From positions 372,001-436,000 of the forward strand of contig NZ_JAKFFT010000009.1 in NCBI RefSeq assembly GCF_021502655.1: a DNA stretch of 64,000 nt, written 5' to 3'. The notes beneath the pieces were generated by a model. That model made no database searches, had not been told where the DNA came from, and saw only the letters and a list, made by a program, of their open reading frames with translations. Origin of the DNA: Dyadobacter sp. CY347 (GTDB taxonomy: Bacteria; Bacteroidota; Bacteroidia; Cytophagales; Spirosomataceae). Positions 47,014 through 56,065 of the stretch are shown here, piece by piece. The position numbers were made by a program, and so were the translations under genes. Position 1 is the stretch's first letter; the number at the start of each line of letters is the position of its first letter.

Positions 47014-48168
47014 TCAATTCACTGTATAAGGTCTGCCGCCCAGAAAGGCTTCTACTATTTCGGCTGTATTCACGTAGTTGTGGATCGAGGCCACTTTTCC
47101 GTCTTCATTCACAACTACAATGTGCACAACGCTCGTATGAAACGACAATCCAGTTGCTTTTGAAACGCCTGGTTCATCGATCAGAACGGCTGCAACATTG
47201 TCCTGATAAATCATCCTGACCGCTTTGAAATGATCAAAACGCATTGTTTCAATAATCTGCCTTGCCGATTCAACGGCTGCGATCGGCCCTATGCGCTCGC
47301 CAGCCCATGCGATAATGTCACGCGGCCCGAACATGTGCCAGATAACATTGGGCGCGAATGCTTTCCGAACGTCCTCGGATTTCAGTCCCTGCAACGCGGC
47401 ATACATGGCCCTTGCGGACTTTACGGTTGCAGGCACATTATCAAAAACCGCTTCATCAAACACAATGCTGTCCGTTGTTCTTAATGAAGCAATGGGCTGA
47501 TTGACATAATGTTGAGAACCAGTTTCACTCGCATCAACCTTAAAAGGCCTTCCGCCGTGCAATGCTTCAATGATTGGAAAAGTATCCCGGTAACATTGTA
47601 AATGGGCTATCTTCCCGTTTCTGACTGTCACCCATTGCACTACGCCACCTGCAAAAGCCTTTCCTGATTTTGTTTCACCATTTCCTTCCAGCACCACCGC
47701 AACCGTATTTCCCTGCGCTACAAACCGGGTTGGATTTAGTTTTTCAAAAGCCAATCTTTTACTTTGAAATTCAAAAAATCGGGTAACCTCTGCCTTTCCT
47801 TCCCACTTGCCAGCCCAGGGCAAAATATCTTGTGGCCCACCCATTTCCCACAAAACATCGTCTGCGAGAAATATGAGAATTTCATCTATATCATTTTCAG
47901 CCAATGCATTATAAAACCTTTTCAAAAACGGGACCGGATCCAGATCAATCGCATTGACATTTTTCAATGTGGCCAGGATTATAAATGAATCGGACAGCCT
48001 GATTACTGTATCATTCAAATCCTGTTCAAAAACCAGGTCTTTTCTGGAAAGCCCGGGTTCGTCGATGATCAGCACGTCCGTATCCGGATCGAAATCTATA
48101 ATGATCACCGGCTTCACCGGAAGCTGCCCGCCTCTGTTTATAAAATGACGGACAACTGCTTTTTCCAT
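47014..48168 (-). CDS. NTF2-like protein with two full domains and a partial third
   Basis: 384 residues. Two complete NTF2-like domains lie at about 78-210 and 245-384; both share W-x-(M/F)-x-GPxDI-x-x-WAG and end in (A/F)LGGRPY- or HGGRPF-type sequence. The first 75 residues contain VLIIDEPGLS (about 32-41) and TLKNVNAID, which align with VLIDEPGVS (328-336) and IHNYVNTAEI of the last domain. So the N-terminus looks like the second half of a third copy. It is a fused repeat protein, not a frameshift product: no stop occurs. Function unknown. Confidence 0.8.
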   Translation of the reverse strand: MEKAVVRHFINRGGQLPVKPVIIIDFDPDTDVLIIDEPGLSRKDLVFEQDLNDTVIRLSDSFIILATLKNVNAIDLDPVPFLKRFYNALAENDIDEILIFLADDVLWEMGGPQDILPWAGKWEGKAEVTRFFEFQSKRLAFEKLNPTRFVAQGNTVAVVLEGNGETKSGKAFAGGVVQWVTVRNGKIAHLQCYRDTFPIIEALHGGRPFKVDASETGSQHYVNQPIASLRTTDSIVFDEAVFDNVPATVKSARAMYAALQGLKSEDVRKAFAPNVIWHMFGPRDIIAWAGERIGPIAAVESARQIIETMRFDHFKAVRMIYQDNVAAVLIDEPGVSKATGLSFHTSVVHIVVVNEDGKVASIHNYVNTAEIVEAFLGGRPYTVN

Positions 48169-48169
48169 T

Positions 48170-48580
48170 TTACTGAATCACTTTCAATTGTTGCAGCAAA
48201 CCCAGACTGTCCTGGGCAACCCACATTTCAACGATCTTCCCGTTTTCAATGCGGAATATGTCAATTCCCTGATCTCTTACCCGAATGCTAGTGGTTTCCC
48301 TTCCGAGAAAATTACCAGTGTTCGTGGCTTCATATGACCAGCGGCTCACCACTTTATCGCCTTCTGCCAGTTCGTCATGCAATGTGAAAAACACGTCAGG
48401 AAATGCGACTAGGGCTGTTTCAAACCATTTTCTTAATGTCGGCGGCTGGTGCGCCTGGCCGGGAGGAAAGTGAAAAACGACATCTTCAACAGCAATTTCA
48501 TCCAGCGTATCAATGTTCTTTTCATTCCAAAAGTCAAACCAGTAACGGCGGACGATGGCTTTGTTTTCTTCTAATGTCAT
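48170..48580 (-). CDS. SnoaL-like protein
   Basis: 136 residues, one NTF2-like domain: VRRYWFDFWNEKNIDTLDEIAVEDV at the start, then HQPPTLRKWFETALVAFPDVF and the usual strand YEATNTGNFLGRETTSI, ending IVEMWVAQDSLGLLQQL. The last phrase is nearly repeated at the ends of the neighbouring NTF2 proteins (DxxGLMQQLG), showing that these genes are recent paralogues. It overlaps the upstream gene by 4 bases (ATGA-type). Confidence 0.85.
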   Translation of the reverse strand: MTLEENKAIVRRYWFDFWNEKNIDTLDEIAVEDVVFHFPPGQAHQPPTLRKWFETALVAFPDVFFTLHDELAEGDKVVSRWSYEATNTGNFLGRETTSIRVRDQGIDIFRIENGKIVEMWVAQDSLGLLQQLKVIQ

Positions 48581-49437
48581 GAGGGGATCGCTCCAAGTTG
48601 CTGCATCAATCCGAAATCGTTTTCATTCACATGAACTGAAAGGATCTTGCCGTTTTTGATTGTAAAAATGTCGATTCCGTAATCCTTTACGTGATTACCG
48701 GTTGGTGCCGCGCCCAGGAATTCTCCCTGATGCGTTCCTTCAATGTTCCAGCGTGTTGCTACTTTGTTGCCTTCGGCCGTCTGGCGCATTACTGTGAACT
48801 TGATGTCGGGGAAAGCGTTGCGTAAGTAACCTACGAAGTTTTTGAATGCCGGATATCCGGCGATCGGCTCAGGCTGAGTTGGAATAATGAAGGCAAATTC
48901 CGGGTCGAGGATCTCTTCTATCACGTCCAGGTTGCCCTGGCTCATGATTTCTTCAAAATATCTTGTTGCTAATGTCTGGTTGTGTTGCAGGTCTGGTGAA
49001 GGAGCCGCTTCCGAAGGCAGGACGCCCAGTTGGAGCATGAGGCCCAATGTATCTTCATGACCAATGGATTCGACGATTTTACCGTCTTTGATCGTATGCC
49101 AGGTCATTCCGTCTATTTCGAAGAATTTTCCGGTTGCTTCCACATTCCCTTTAACGGTAAGCAATGGTCCGCCTGTGTGCGTGCCGCCGCCTCTCCAGCG
49201 CGTAACAACCCAGTCGCCGCCGGCAACCATTTCCTGGGGGTTAATGTAAAAATCGGGGAAAGAAGCGTGCAGCATTTGAACGAGTCCGAAAAATCCGTCC
49301 GGGCCATGGAAAGGCTCGGGATGTGTAGGCAAAGTGAAAACGAAATCCTCGGATAAGATCTCATGAGCAACCTGCTCATTCTTGCCATTCATGATTTGAT
49401 AAAAATATCGTCGAGAAAGTGACTTATTAGCATTCAT
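48577..49437 (-). CDS. Tandem double SnoaL-like protein, first gene of the operon
   Basis: 286 residues made of two SnoaL-like domains (about 5-135 and 150-286) that clearly resemble each other: SRRYFYQIMNGKNEQVAHEIL / ATRYFEEIMSQGNLDVIEEIL, FTLPTHPEP / FIIPTQPEP, and GTHTGG / GTHQGEFLG. Both end in DTLGLMLQLG / NDFGLMQQLG. It arose by internal duplication. As the first gene of the 11-gene unit it faces the divergent LytS/LytTR regulatory genes across a 302-base gap. Confidence 0.85.
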   Translation of the reverse strand: MNANKSLSRRYFYQIMNGKNEQVAHEILSEDFVFTLPTHPEPFHGPDGFFGLVQMLHASFPDFYINPQEMVAGGDWVVTRWRGGGTHTGGPLLTVKGNVEATGKFFEIDGMTWHTIKDGKIVESIGHEDTLGLMLQLGVLPSEAAPSPDLQHNQTLATRYFEEIMSQGNLDVIEEILDPEFAFIIPTQPEPIAGYPAFKNFVGYLRNAFPDIKFTVMRQTAEGNKVATRWNIEGTHQGEFLGAAPTGNHVKDYGIDIFTIKNGKILSVHVNENDFGLMQQLGAIPS

Positions 49438-49739
49438 CTTTTTTAAATGTATGGTTTGAAGGGTTTGTCTTTTGTAAAAAAATCGTGAGCAAGGACACGA
49501 AACAAAATTTCGCTTCTTTGTCCCTTTTGTTCCATAAATATCCCAATAACACTGGCGAAGCGATTCAAATTTTTACTGAAACTGAAAAATGTAAAGGTGA
49601 ACCTGTTGTTTCCCGGCCTCAAACCGACGACACAAAACCGAGATTTTCCGGACGGCTATTTTTCTAGCTATTTAGTTTAAAATGGTAGTATTGTTTCTAC
49701 TTTAGTTTGTATAATTGCAATGCTATAAACGTTTATAAG
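49438..49739. promoter_or_regulatory. Divergent intergenic region between the NTF2 operon and the LytTR unit
   Basis: 302 bases without a gene. On the plus strand TATAATTG (49710-49717), two steps from TAnnTTTG, lies 23 bases before the receiver-GAF start. I see no clean -7 box on the minus strand. A small inverted pair CGAAA/TTTCG occurs near 49499-49513. The layout makes this the natural operator region for the LytTR regulator, but I cannot name a binding repeat. Confidence 0.4.
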
Positions 49740-50675
49740 ATGAAACCCCTTAACCTCCTCATCGTTGCAATCCAGAAAGAATATCTGGCTTTGCTTGAAG
49801 ATTCTCTTGGCTATGCCGGCTATAAGTTCAGTATCCGGCAAGTCGCTTCCAAACAACTTGCTATTGAGGCTTTTTACGAGTCGAAATACGATCTCCTGAT
49901 TTCCAACTGCCTGCTTCCCGACGGTAAGATCACCGATCTCGCCAACGTGCTCGGCAGCCAGCTTCCCTGCCTGGTGATGACAGAGGGCCATTGCCCGGTT
50001 ACCGCGGAAAGAGTGCTTGCGGTGACGGAAACGACTTATTATATCAATTGTTCCAACAAACTGGGCTGGATTCCCGCGCTGGAAAATACGTTGGCCAAAT
50101 GGAAAAACAACGCCCGGAAAAAAATCGACCAGCACAACCAAAACCACGAATCACTTTACAAAAAAGTGCTGGCGCGCTGTGAAGATGAACTCGCTGCTGA
50201 CTCGCTTTCGAATGCATTTTTATTGTTGCTGGAAGTGATGGACCTGAGCAGGATTTATTTGTATACCAAAAATCAACCTGCAACCGGCGATGCGCAGGAT
50301 CTGACATTGAAAATAGAAGTTACCGCACCCGGTGTGCCTGCCAAACATTCCGGCAAGACCGTGAAAATTCCTGATTTCAGTCGCTGGACTGCATTATTTG
50401 ATGCTAAAAAACCGGTGACAGAACCGTCTGGAAATATGACGGGTGCTGAGATCCAATGGTTTAGTCAGCAGGATGCCCAATCCATGCTGGCAGTTCCTGT
50501 GCAGGGCAATGTGGGCTGGTCTGGCTTTGTAGGACTGGAAGACACGCTCAATAACCGGGAATGGAGCCATGCAGAAATCGGCCTGATCGAGTCCGTAGCA
50601 GCATTAATCCAGACAAAGAATTCTCTATCCGCCAAAACGGCAAGAAATAGCAAGTTTCTGACAAGCCTGGCATGA
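49740..50675 (+). CDS. Degenerate receiver plus GAF-like protein
   Basis: 311 residues from ATG 49740. Residues 1-115 have the size and order of a receiver domain, but the acidic pocket is gone and the phosphoacceptor Asp is Asn56 in LLISNCLLPDG. A short basic linker follows, then a GAF-like domain (about 140-300: LLLEVMDLSRIYLYTK, SMLAVPVQGNVGWSGFVGLED, HAEIGLIESVAALI). It probably senses a small molecule or binds a partner instead of accepting phosphate. Its stop overlaps the next gene by ATGA. Confidence 0.78.
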   Translation: MKPLNLLIVAIQKEYLALLEDSLGYAGYKFSIRQVASKQLAIEAFYESKYDLLISNCLLPDGKITDLANVLGSQLPCLVMTEGHCPVTAERVLAVTETTYYINCSNKLGWIPALENTLAKWKNNARKKIDQHNQNHESLYKKVLARCEDELAADSLSNAFLLLLEVMDLSRIYLYTKNQPATGDAQDLTLKIEVTAPGVPAKHSGKTVKIPDFSRWTALFDAKKPVTEPSGNMTGAEIQWFSQQDAQSMLAVPVQGNVGWSGFVGLEDTLNNREWSHAEIGLIESVAALIQTKNSLSAKTARNSKFLTSLA

Positions 50676-51715
50676 ACCCCGACTTAAACTATCGGAATGG
50701 GATGTCATTAGGTTGGCGTCTCTGTTTCATCCTGAGCTTATTTGCCACAATTCCGCGCCTTATTTTCGTCTGGACGTCATTATTTGACCCGGCTACGATC
50801 GGCTCGGGCGTGCTCGACATTTGCATTCAGTTCATTATAAGTTTTGAATTTTCGTGGATCTTCGTCTATGTCTGCCTTCAAAACACTTATAATGTGCCCA
50901 GCTGGTTCAACAGCCAGAAAGCCTGGGTGCAGATCTTCCTGCTGATCGTCCTCTTTATGGGGATCAATGAAATCCTGTTTCAACTCAAACTGGCCCTGGA
51001 TGCGGATAATTCGGATATGCTGATCTTCCGGGTCGTGTATTATCTGTATCACATTCTGTTGCTGCTCGCCATTCTTGGTTTCCGGAATTTTTTGCTTACT
51101 ACCCAGGAAAACCACCAGATCGGACTGGAAAACGAGCAGCTCAAACGCGAGCAGCTCAAAGCCCAGCTGGAAGCATTGCAGAACCAGCTGAACCCGCATT
51201 TTTTGTTCAATGCATTAAACATCCTGAACATTTCCATTGCTACAAATCCTGATCTGGCGCAGCGCATTGTGCTGGATCTGTCGGACATTTTGCGCTATAA
51301 CCTGAAAGTTCAGAACCAAAGCCTCATCCTGCTGAAAGATGAGCTGGATGCTGCCCGTGCATATCTTGACTTGTATAAGGCGAGATTCGGCGAAAAACTA
51401 GCTTTCTGCTTTCATGACGTGGACACAGCCAGAAATTGGTATATCATCCCACTTTCCCTGCAAATCCTGATTGAGAACGCGATTAAGCATAATGTGATCA
51501 CTTCCAATCAGATATTAATGATTGAGCTCAGGCTGAGCGAGCAGGAAAAACACATTACCGTCTCCAATTCGGTTAACAAGAAACACGCTCCCGGAACCGG
51601 GATTGGCCTGCAAAACCTGGACAAACGCTATAAGATCCAGACCGGCCAAAAACCATTGTTGCTGCAAGATGAGCAGCATTTTACAGTAAAAGTCCCATTG
51701 ATAGAAGCTCCATGA
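50672..51715 (+). CDS. LytS-type membrane sensor histidine kinase
   Basis: 347 residues. Four hydrophobic segments lie in the first 140 residues (LCFILSLFATIPRLIFVW, IQFIISFEFSWIFVYVC, VQIFLLIVLFMGI, VYYLYHILLLLAILG), then a coiled coil and the His_kinase motif LEALQNQLNPHFLFNALNI with His176. The ATPase part has ILIENAIKHN and GTGIGLQNLDKRY. Sensing domain is only the membrane part, so a membrane or intracellular signal is expected. Overlaps both neighbours by ATGA; partner of the LytTR regulator. Confidence 0.92.
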   Translation: MNPDLNYRNGMSLGWRLCFILSLFATIPRLIFVWTSLFDPATIGSGVLDICIQFIISFEFSWIFVYVCLQNTYNVPSWFNSQKAWVQIFLLIVLFMGINEILFQLKLALDADNSDMLIFRVVYYLYHILLLLAILGFRNFLLTTQENHQIGLENEQLKREQLKAQLEALQNQLNPHFLFNALNILNISIATNPDLAQRIVLDLSDILRYNLKVQNQSLILLKDELDAARAYLDLYKARFGEKLAFCFHDVDTARNWYIIPLSLQILIENAIKHNVITSNQILMIELRLSEQEKHITVSNSVNKKHAPGTGIGLQNLDKRYKIQTGQKPLLLQDEQHFTVKVPLIEAP

Positions 51716-52485
51716 CCAGAATCCTTATCATTGAAGATGAACAGCCGGCGGGCGAGTACCTGACGCAATTGCTACAAAAAATTGACCCTAAAACTGAAAT
51801 CCTGAATGTTTTGGAAAGTGTGGAATCGGCTGTTGACTGGCTAAGCAACAACCCCGTTCCCGACCTGATTTTTCTTGACGTGCAGCTAGGAGACGGGACT
51901 TGCTTTCAAATTTTTGAACAAATTTCTATCGGCTGTCCGGTCGTTTTCACAACTGCACATGATGAGTATGCGATGCGTGCCTTCAAGCTCAACAGCATTG
52001 ATTATCTGCTAAAACCCATCCGCCAGGAATCATTAAAATTCAGTCTTGAAAAATATTATCAGCTAAATGAGGAGAATGCGATCAGCAAAGTAAAATATCT
52101 GGAAGAGCTCATGCACAACCAGATCCTCAACCGCAAAAGCCCCCGTAGAAGCTTCCTGGTGCCTTATCGCGACAAACTGATCCCATTGAAAGATTCGGAT
52201 TTTGCATGGCTAACCATCAAAAACGGCGTCGTCGTAGCCACTTTGCATGATGACAGGAATTTCGTTGTAGACAAATCTCTGGAAGAACTTGAAAATCAAC
52301 TCGATGCTACTAATTTTTTCCGGGCCAACCGTCAGTTTATCATTTCGCGCGAATGCATTTCTGAAATTGAATTGTATTTCAACGGCAGGCTGCTCGTACG
52401 GACAACGCCATTCTCTGCCAATCAAATCCTGATCAGCAAAGAACGCGTGCCTGTTTTCAAAAAATGGTTTGAGGAATTGTCTTAA
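51712..52485 (+). CDS. LytTR-family response regulator
   Basis: 257 residues. The receiver domain has EDE acidic residues (8-10), phosphoacceptor D56 in LIFLDVQLGDG and K in LLKPI. The LytTR DNA-binding domain covers about 145-255 (FLVPYRDKLIPLKDSDFAWLTI, TNFFRANRQFIISRECI). It binds direct repeats in promoters. Likely targets are its own operon and the divergent NTF2 gene cluster. Convergent with the Gfo/Idh/MocA gene. Confidence 0.94.
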   Translation: MTRILIIEDEQPAGEYLTQLLQKIDPKTEILNVLESVESAVDWLSNNPVPDLIFLDVQLGDGTCFQIFEQISIGCPVVFTTAHDEYAMRAFKLNSIDYLLKPIRQESLKFSLEKYYQLNEENAISKVKYLEELMHNQILNRKSPRRSFLVPYRDKLIPLKDSDFAWLTIKNGVVVATLHDDRNFVVDKSLEELENQLDATNFFRANRQFIISRECISEIELYFNGRLLVRTTPFSANQILISKERVPVFKKWFEELS

Positions 52486-52570
52486 AGCACTTTAATGTAA
52501 CGCCTCTGTGAACATTGTAACAAATTCAATGTCAACCTCACTAGACTATAAAATCCCAAAAAATCAATTA

Positions 52571-53896
52571 TCATCCCAATTCAGGCTCAGGCCCGTGCAA
52601 GGCGGCATTGGTTTGGTTTGAGCTGATTTTTACGGGCTTACCTTCGCGTGCAGACTTGTAAATGGCTTCCATAATGATGTGGTCTTGCAAACCTTCCTCT
52701 CCGGGCGTGTACGGCTTTTTATTATTGATCACACAATCTGAAAAATGATCCATTTCGGTCGCAAACTGGTTCGTTTCGGCCAGGCCGATATCCTGGTGCA
52801 GCTCCATACGACCGTCGGCTTTGGCTTGCGACAACTTCTGGCCTTTGTATGCATACGCTTTGTCCATATTCAGCCAGCCTTTTTCGCAAAGAACCCTGTA
52901 ATGACGACTTTCATGAACATTGTAATGTGTTGTACAGTTGGCGATTATGCCGTTCGAGAAGCGCATTTGCCAGGAGACAAACTCTTCCACTTCGGCGAAT
53001 AACGGGTTGCCTGGTGTGCTGTATTGATAAGCGAAAACTTCGGTTGGCTCTTCGCCCAGAATGAAGCGCGTGGTGTTCAGACAATACAAACCAATGTCGG
53101 GCAGAACACCGCCTCCTGCAAGTTTCAGTTTATGACGCCAGTGATCCGGGTTGGCGGTGCTCTGGCAGTTGGAGGCTTCAACCATTTTTACAGGCCCAAA
53201 TTCCTTTTTCTGCAAAATTTCCCTCAATTTTCGGTTATGCGGCTGATATTGAATGCGGTAAGCGATCATCAGCTTCACGTTTGCCTTATTGCAGGCCGCG
53301 ATCATTTCCTTGCATTCTTCGGCGGTGTTAGCCATTGGTTTTTCGCACAAAATATGCTTTCCGGTCTTGGCACCACGCACGACATATTCCTTATGCAAGC
53401 CGTTAGGCAAGACAATATAAATGACATCAACTTCCTTATTATCTTTCAGCTGATCGTACGTTTCGTAGCTGTAACAGCTCTCCGGTTTCACTCCATATTG
53501 CGCCGCTACTTTTTTCATTTTTTCAGGACTTCCACTCACAAGTGCGGCCAATTTCGATTTTTTGCACATTCCTAACGCTGGAAGGATCTCTTCCAATGAC
53601 AAATGTCCTAGTCCGACCACTGCATAACCAACACGTTGATCGGGTGGCATCGGTGTTGGCGTAGGCGCGCTTTGCTGATCATATTCCGATTTCCACTTTT
53701 CCAAAACGATTGGATCTTCTGGTTTTGCGGGGACTCTTGCGGGTGGTGAAGTTGCTTTAAGGGGCGTTTGGGCAAAAGCATTTTCTGTGCTTTGAATAGC
53801 CAGTCCGCTCATAGCGCCGATGGCCGCATATTTGCCTGTTAATGCTAAAAAACCCTTGCGCGAAATAGGCGGCTGGGCTTGTAATGGCTCTCTCAT
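52571..53896 (-). CDS. Gfo/Idh/MocA oxidoreductase, exported, GFOR-like
   Basis: 441 residues. An N-terminal Tat-like signal, with a basic region SRKGF and a hydrophobic stretch ending NAFAQ, is followed by a proline-rich linker. The Rossmann motif is VGYAVVGLGHLSLEEIL, the EKP motif is HILCEKPMANT, and the substrate domain has GGGVLPDIGLYCLN with Asp/His in catalytic positions. It resembles glucose-fructose oxidoreductase of the periplasm, which keeps NADP bound. Substrate unknown. Monocistronic and convergent with the LytTR gene. Confidence 0.88.
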   Translation of the reverse strand: MREPLQAQPPISRKGFLALTGKYAAIGAMSGLAIQSTENAFAQTPLKATSPPARVPAKPEDPIVLEKWKSEYDQQSAPTPTPMPPDQRVGYAVVGLGHLSLEEILPALGMCKKSKLAALVSGSPEKMKKVAAQYGVKPESCYSYETYDQLKDNKEVDVIYIVLPNGLHKEYVVRGAKTGKHILCEKPMANTAEECKEMIAACNKANVKLMIAYRIQYQPHNRKLREILQKKEFGPVKMVEASNCQSTANPDHWRHKLKLAGGGVLPDIGLYCLNTTRFILGEEPTEVFAYQYSTPGNPLFAEVEEFVSWQMRFSNGIIANCTTHYNVHESRHYRVLCEKGWLNMDKAYAYKGQKLSQAKADGRMELHQDIGLAETNQFATEMDHFSDCVINNKKPYTPGEEGLQDHIIMEAIYKSAREGKPVKISSNQTNAALHGPEPELG

Positions 53897-54037
53897 CTTT
53901 CAGTTTGTTGATTGTTTTTCAAAAGCCTGATGAAGGCAATTATCATACCGCATAACCATAAAACGCCTCCCAGATTATCAAAAAAGAAATAATCGCTTTA
54001 TATTTAAATGATCCGTCCGGCACATTCTCCATTTGAA

Positions 54038-55762
54038 ATGAAAAATACATTACTCTCTTTCCTGCTGCTTCCCATCCTGCTGATAACCGCTCTCCTACTG
54101 CGATTTGATGCATTCGATTTGTTTAAAACAAAAAATCCTAAGCAAACCAGCATTGCCTTATGCGGCTCCGTTCCGGGTGCTGATGTAAGGACGGCGGCGA
54201 ATGGAAAGTACATTTCGGCCATGCCTGGCTGGGGAAATTACTCATATCCGATCTCGACGAAGAACGATAGCGTTCAGTTTTATTTTGATCAGGGGGTGAA
54301 CATGTATTATGGTTATCATATGAAGGAATCGCTGGCATCTTTCCAGGAAGCGGCCAGGCTGGAACCTACATGCGCGATGGCTTACTGGGGACAGGCGCTG
54401 GCTATGGGGCCCTACTATAATGCAGCCCATTTGTATAAAAAACCAGAAAATATTCCTTCTGTTTTGAAACAAATGAATCGGCTTGCGGATCAAGCGACAA
54501 AAAAAGAACAGGCACTGATCGCCGTCATGAACAAGCGTTACTCGGCTGATGCGTCCGATGCCGATAGAAAGTTGCTTAACACTGCTTATGCCGCTAAAAC
54601 GCGTGAGTTAATAACTCAATTCCCAAAAGACCAGGATATTAAAATGCTGTTTGTAGACGCGGTTATGCTGATACATGCATGGGATTTCTGGAATAATGAT
54701 GGCACGCCCAAACCCTGGACGAATGAAGTGGTGACGCTGAGCGAACAGGTTCTGAAGGAAAATCCCAACCATCCGGCGGCGCTGCATTACCACATTCATT
54801 TAACGGAAGCTTCTCGCCACCCGGAAGTGGCGCTTCCCAATGCGGATAAATTAAGGGACCAGTTGCCCGGCGTTGCCCATATGGTGCATATGTCCAGTCA
54901 TGAATACGAGCGAAATGGCTTTTTCCTGAAAGCTGTGGATGTGAATGATCGTGCGGATGCGGCCCTGCTTCAATACGATTCGTTGGCCAAAAACCTGAAC
55001 CTCGTAAAGCATAGCCCGCATTATTTTGCGGTTCAAACATACTGCGCAATGAGTGCAGGCTTGTATAAAACAGGCATGCATGCGGCCAACCGGTTGCGAA
55101 AATCGGTCGGGCCAACATATGAAAGCCCTTATGATCAGTATCTTTTCATGCTGCCAGAACTGACATTGGTAAGGCTTGGAAAATGGGATGAAATTTTAAA
55201 AGACACAGCTAAAATAGAACCGAAATGGACATATGCCACATTACTCCGCAACTTCGCAAGAGGAATGGCCTATGTAAATACCGGCGCAGGCGAGAAAGCC
55301 AAAGCGGAACTAAACTCACTTCTCGAAAGAGCAAAGGATCCTATCCTGACCAAAAGACGCATTCCCTTTAATTCATTTACGCCCATCGCAAACATTGCCG
55401 GAGAAATTCTCACAGCCGCCATCGCATTTAATGACAAAAATTATGACAAAACCATCGCCAGTCTGAATAATGCAATCGAAATCGAAGATGGCCTGATCTA
55501 CACGGAACCAAACGACTGGCCGATTCCTGCCCGGCAGTTTTTAGGTGCTTATTTATTAAAAATGAATAAACCAGCCGTCGCCGAAAGCATTTACAGTGAA
55601 GATTTGATCTGGAATCCCGGCAACGGCTGGTCGGCCATTGGCTTGGCCCAAAGCCTCAAAGCGCAAAAGAAAACAAAAGAACTCGCGAAAATCGAGCGCA
55701 GTTACAAACAATCTTTCTCCGCCGCCGAACAGCTCCCAACCGGCTCCGTTTTCCTGCGATGA
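54038..55762 (+). CDS. Exported TPR-type protein, function unknown
   Basis: About 574 residues from ATG 54038, where a membrane/signal segment begins (MKNTLLSFLLLPILLITALLL); an upstream ATG at 54008 adds ten residues. The body is helical with TPR-like pairs, for example YHMKESLASFQEAARLEPTCAMAYWGQALA. Residues about 245-330 have many histidines (ALHYHIHLTEASRHPEVA, HMVHMSSHEY), typical of a Bacteroidota/Proteobacteria TPR family of unknown role. The conserved His clusters suggest metal or heme contact, but that is a guess. Confidence 0.75.
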   Translation: MKNTLLSFLLLPILLITALLLRFDAFDLFKTKNPKQTSIALCGSVPGADVRTAANGKYISAMPGWGNYSYPISTKNDSVQFYFDQGVNMYYGYHMKESLASFQEAARLEPTCAMAYWGQALAMGPYYNAAHLYKKPENIPSVLKQMNRLADQATKKEQALIAVMNKRYSADASDADRKLLNTAYAAKTRELITQFPKDQDIKMLFVDAVMLIHAWDFWNNDGTPKPWTNEVVTLSEQVLKENPNHPAALHYHIHLTEASRHPEVALPNADKLRDQLPGVAHMVHMSSHEYERNGFFLKAVDVNDRADAALLQYDSLAKNLNLVKHSPHYFAVQTYCAMSAGLYKTGMHAANRLRKSVGPTYESPYDQYLFMLPELTLVRLGKWDEILKDTAKIEPKWTYATLLRNFARGMAYVNTGAGEKAKAELNSLLERAKDPILTKRRIPFNSFTPIANIAGEILTAAIAFNDKNYDKTIASLNNAIEIEDGLIYTEPNDWPIPARQFLGAYLLKMNKPAVAESIYSEDLIWNPGNGWSAIGLAQSLKAQKKTKELAKIERSYKQSFSAAEQLPTGSVFLR

Positions 55763-55809
55763 CGCCTGGACCGTTTATTCATCGAACGTTACCGCTGGGA
55801 CAATGGCTG

Positions 55810-55854
55810 CGTTAAATATTGTTTTTAACGATTTTTTCGTTAAAATTTGTTAAC
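55810..55854 (+). promoter_or_regulatory. GTTAA-type inverted repeats upstream of the 59/102-residue gene pair
   Basis: CGTTAAA (55810-55816) faces TTTAACG (55824-55830), and GTTAA (55839-55843) faces TTAAC (55850-55854). Two stacked inverted repeats of the same half-site lie 31 bases before the first start codon, a pattern expected of an operator for autorepression. Confidence 0.35.
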
Positions 55855-55885
55855 AATCAACATTACTCATCATAAATAACATGCA

Positions 55886-56065
55886 ATGAGACACTCAGTT
55901 GAAAAGAAAGTGACAGAAGTTGCTAATAGTAATCAGAAGGCGGGCAAATTAAGCCTTTTTCAAAAAATGCTTGAAGATCAACGAGCTGTTTCGGACTATT
56001 TTCAGGGAAAGGTAACGATTGAAGAAATAAATGCGCGAGGAATTAAATTGGTTAAACCCATATGA
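55886..56065 (+). CDS. Small hypothetical protein, first of an overlapping pair
   Basis: A 59-residue charged, helical protein (starts MRHSVEKKVTEVANSNQ, ends GIKLVKPI). No match to a known antitoxin motif is recognised. It overlaps the following gene by 35 bases in another frame, which usually means coupled translation. The size, charge, overlap and upstream inverted repeats resemble the antitoxin or regulator half of a two-gene module. Confidence 0.55.
   Translation: MRHSVEKKVTEVANSNQKAGKLSLFQKMLEDQRAVSDYFQGKVTIEEINARGIKLVKPI

Noticed and set aside
40419-49437. Polyketide biosynthetic cluster suggested by SnoaL-like proteins
   Set aside because: No ketosynthase, acyl carrier protein or other PKS component is present.
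49485-49667. 60-codon frame in the divergent gap before the LytTR unit
   Set aside because: No ATG start of good context, no ribosome-binding site and no protein-like composition; more likely regulatory DNA.
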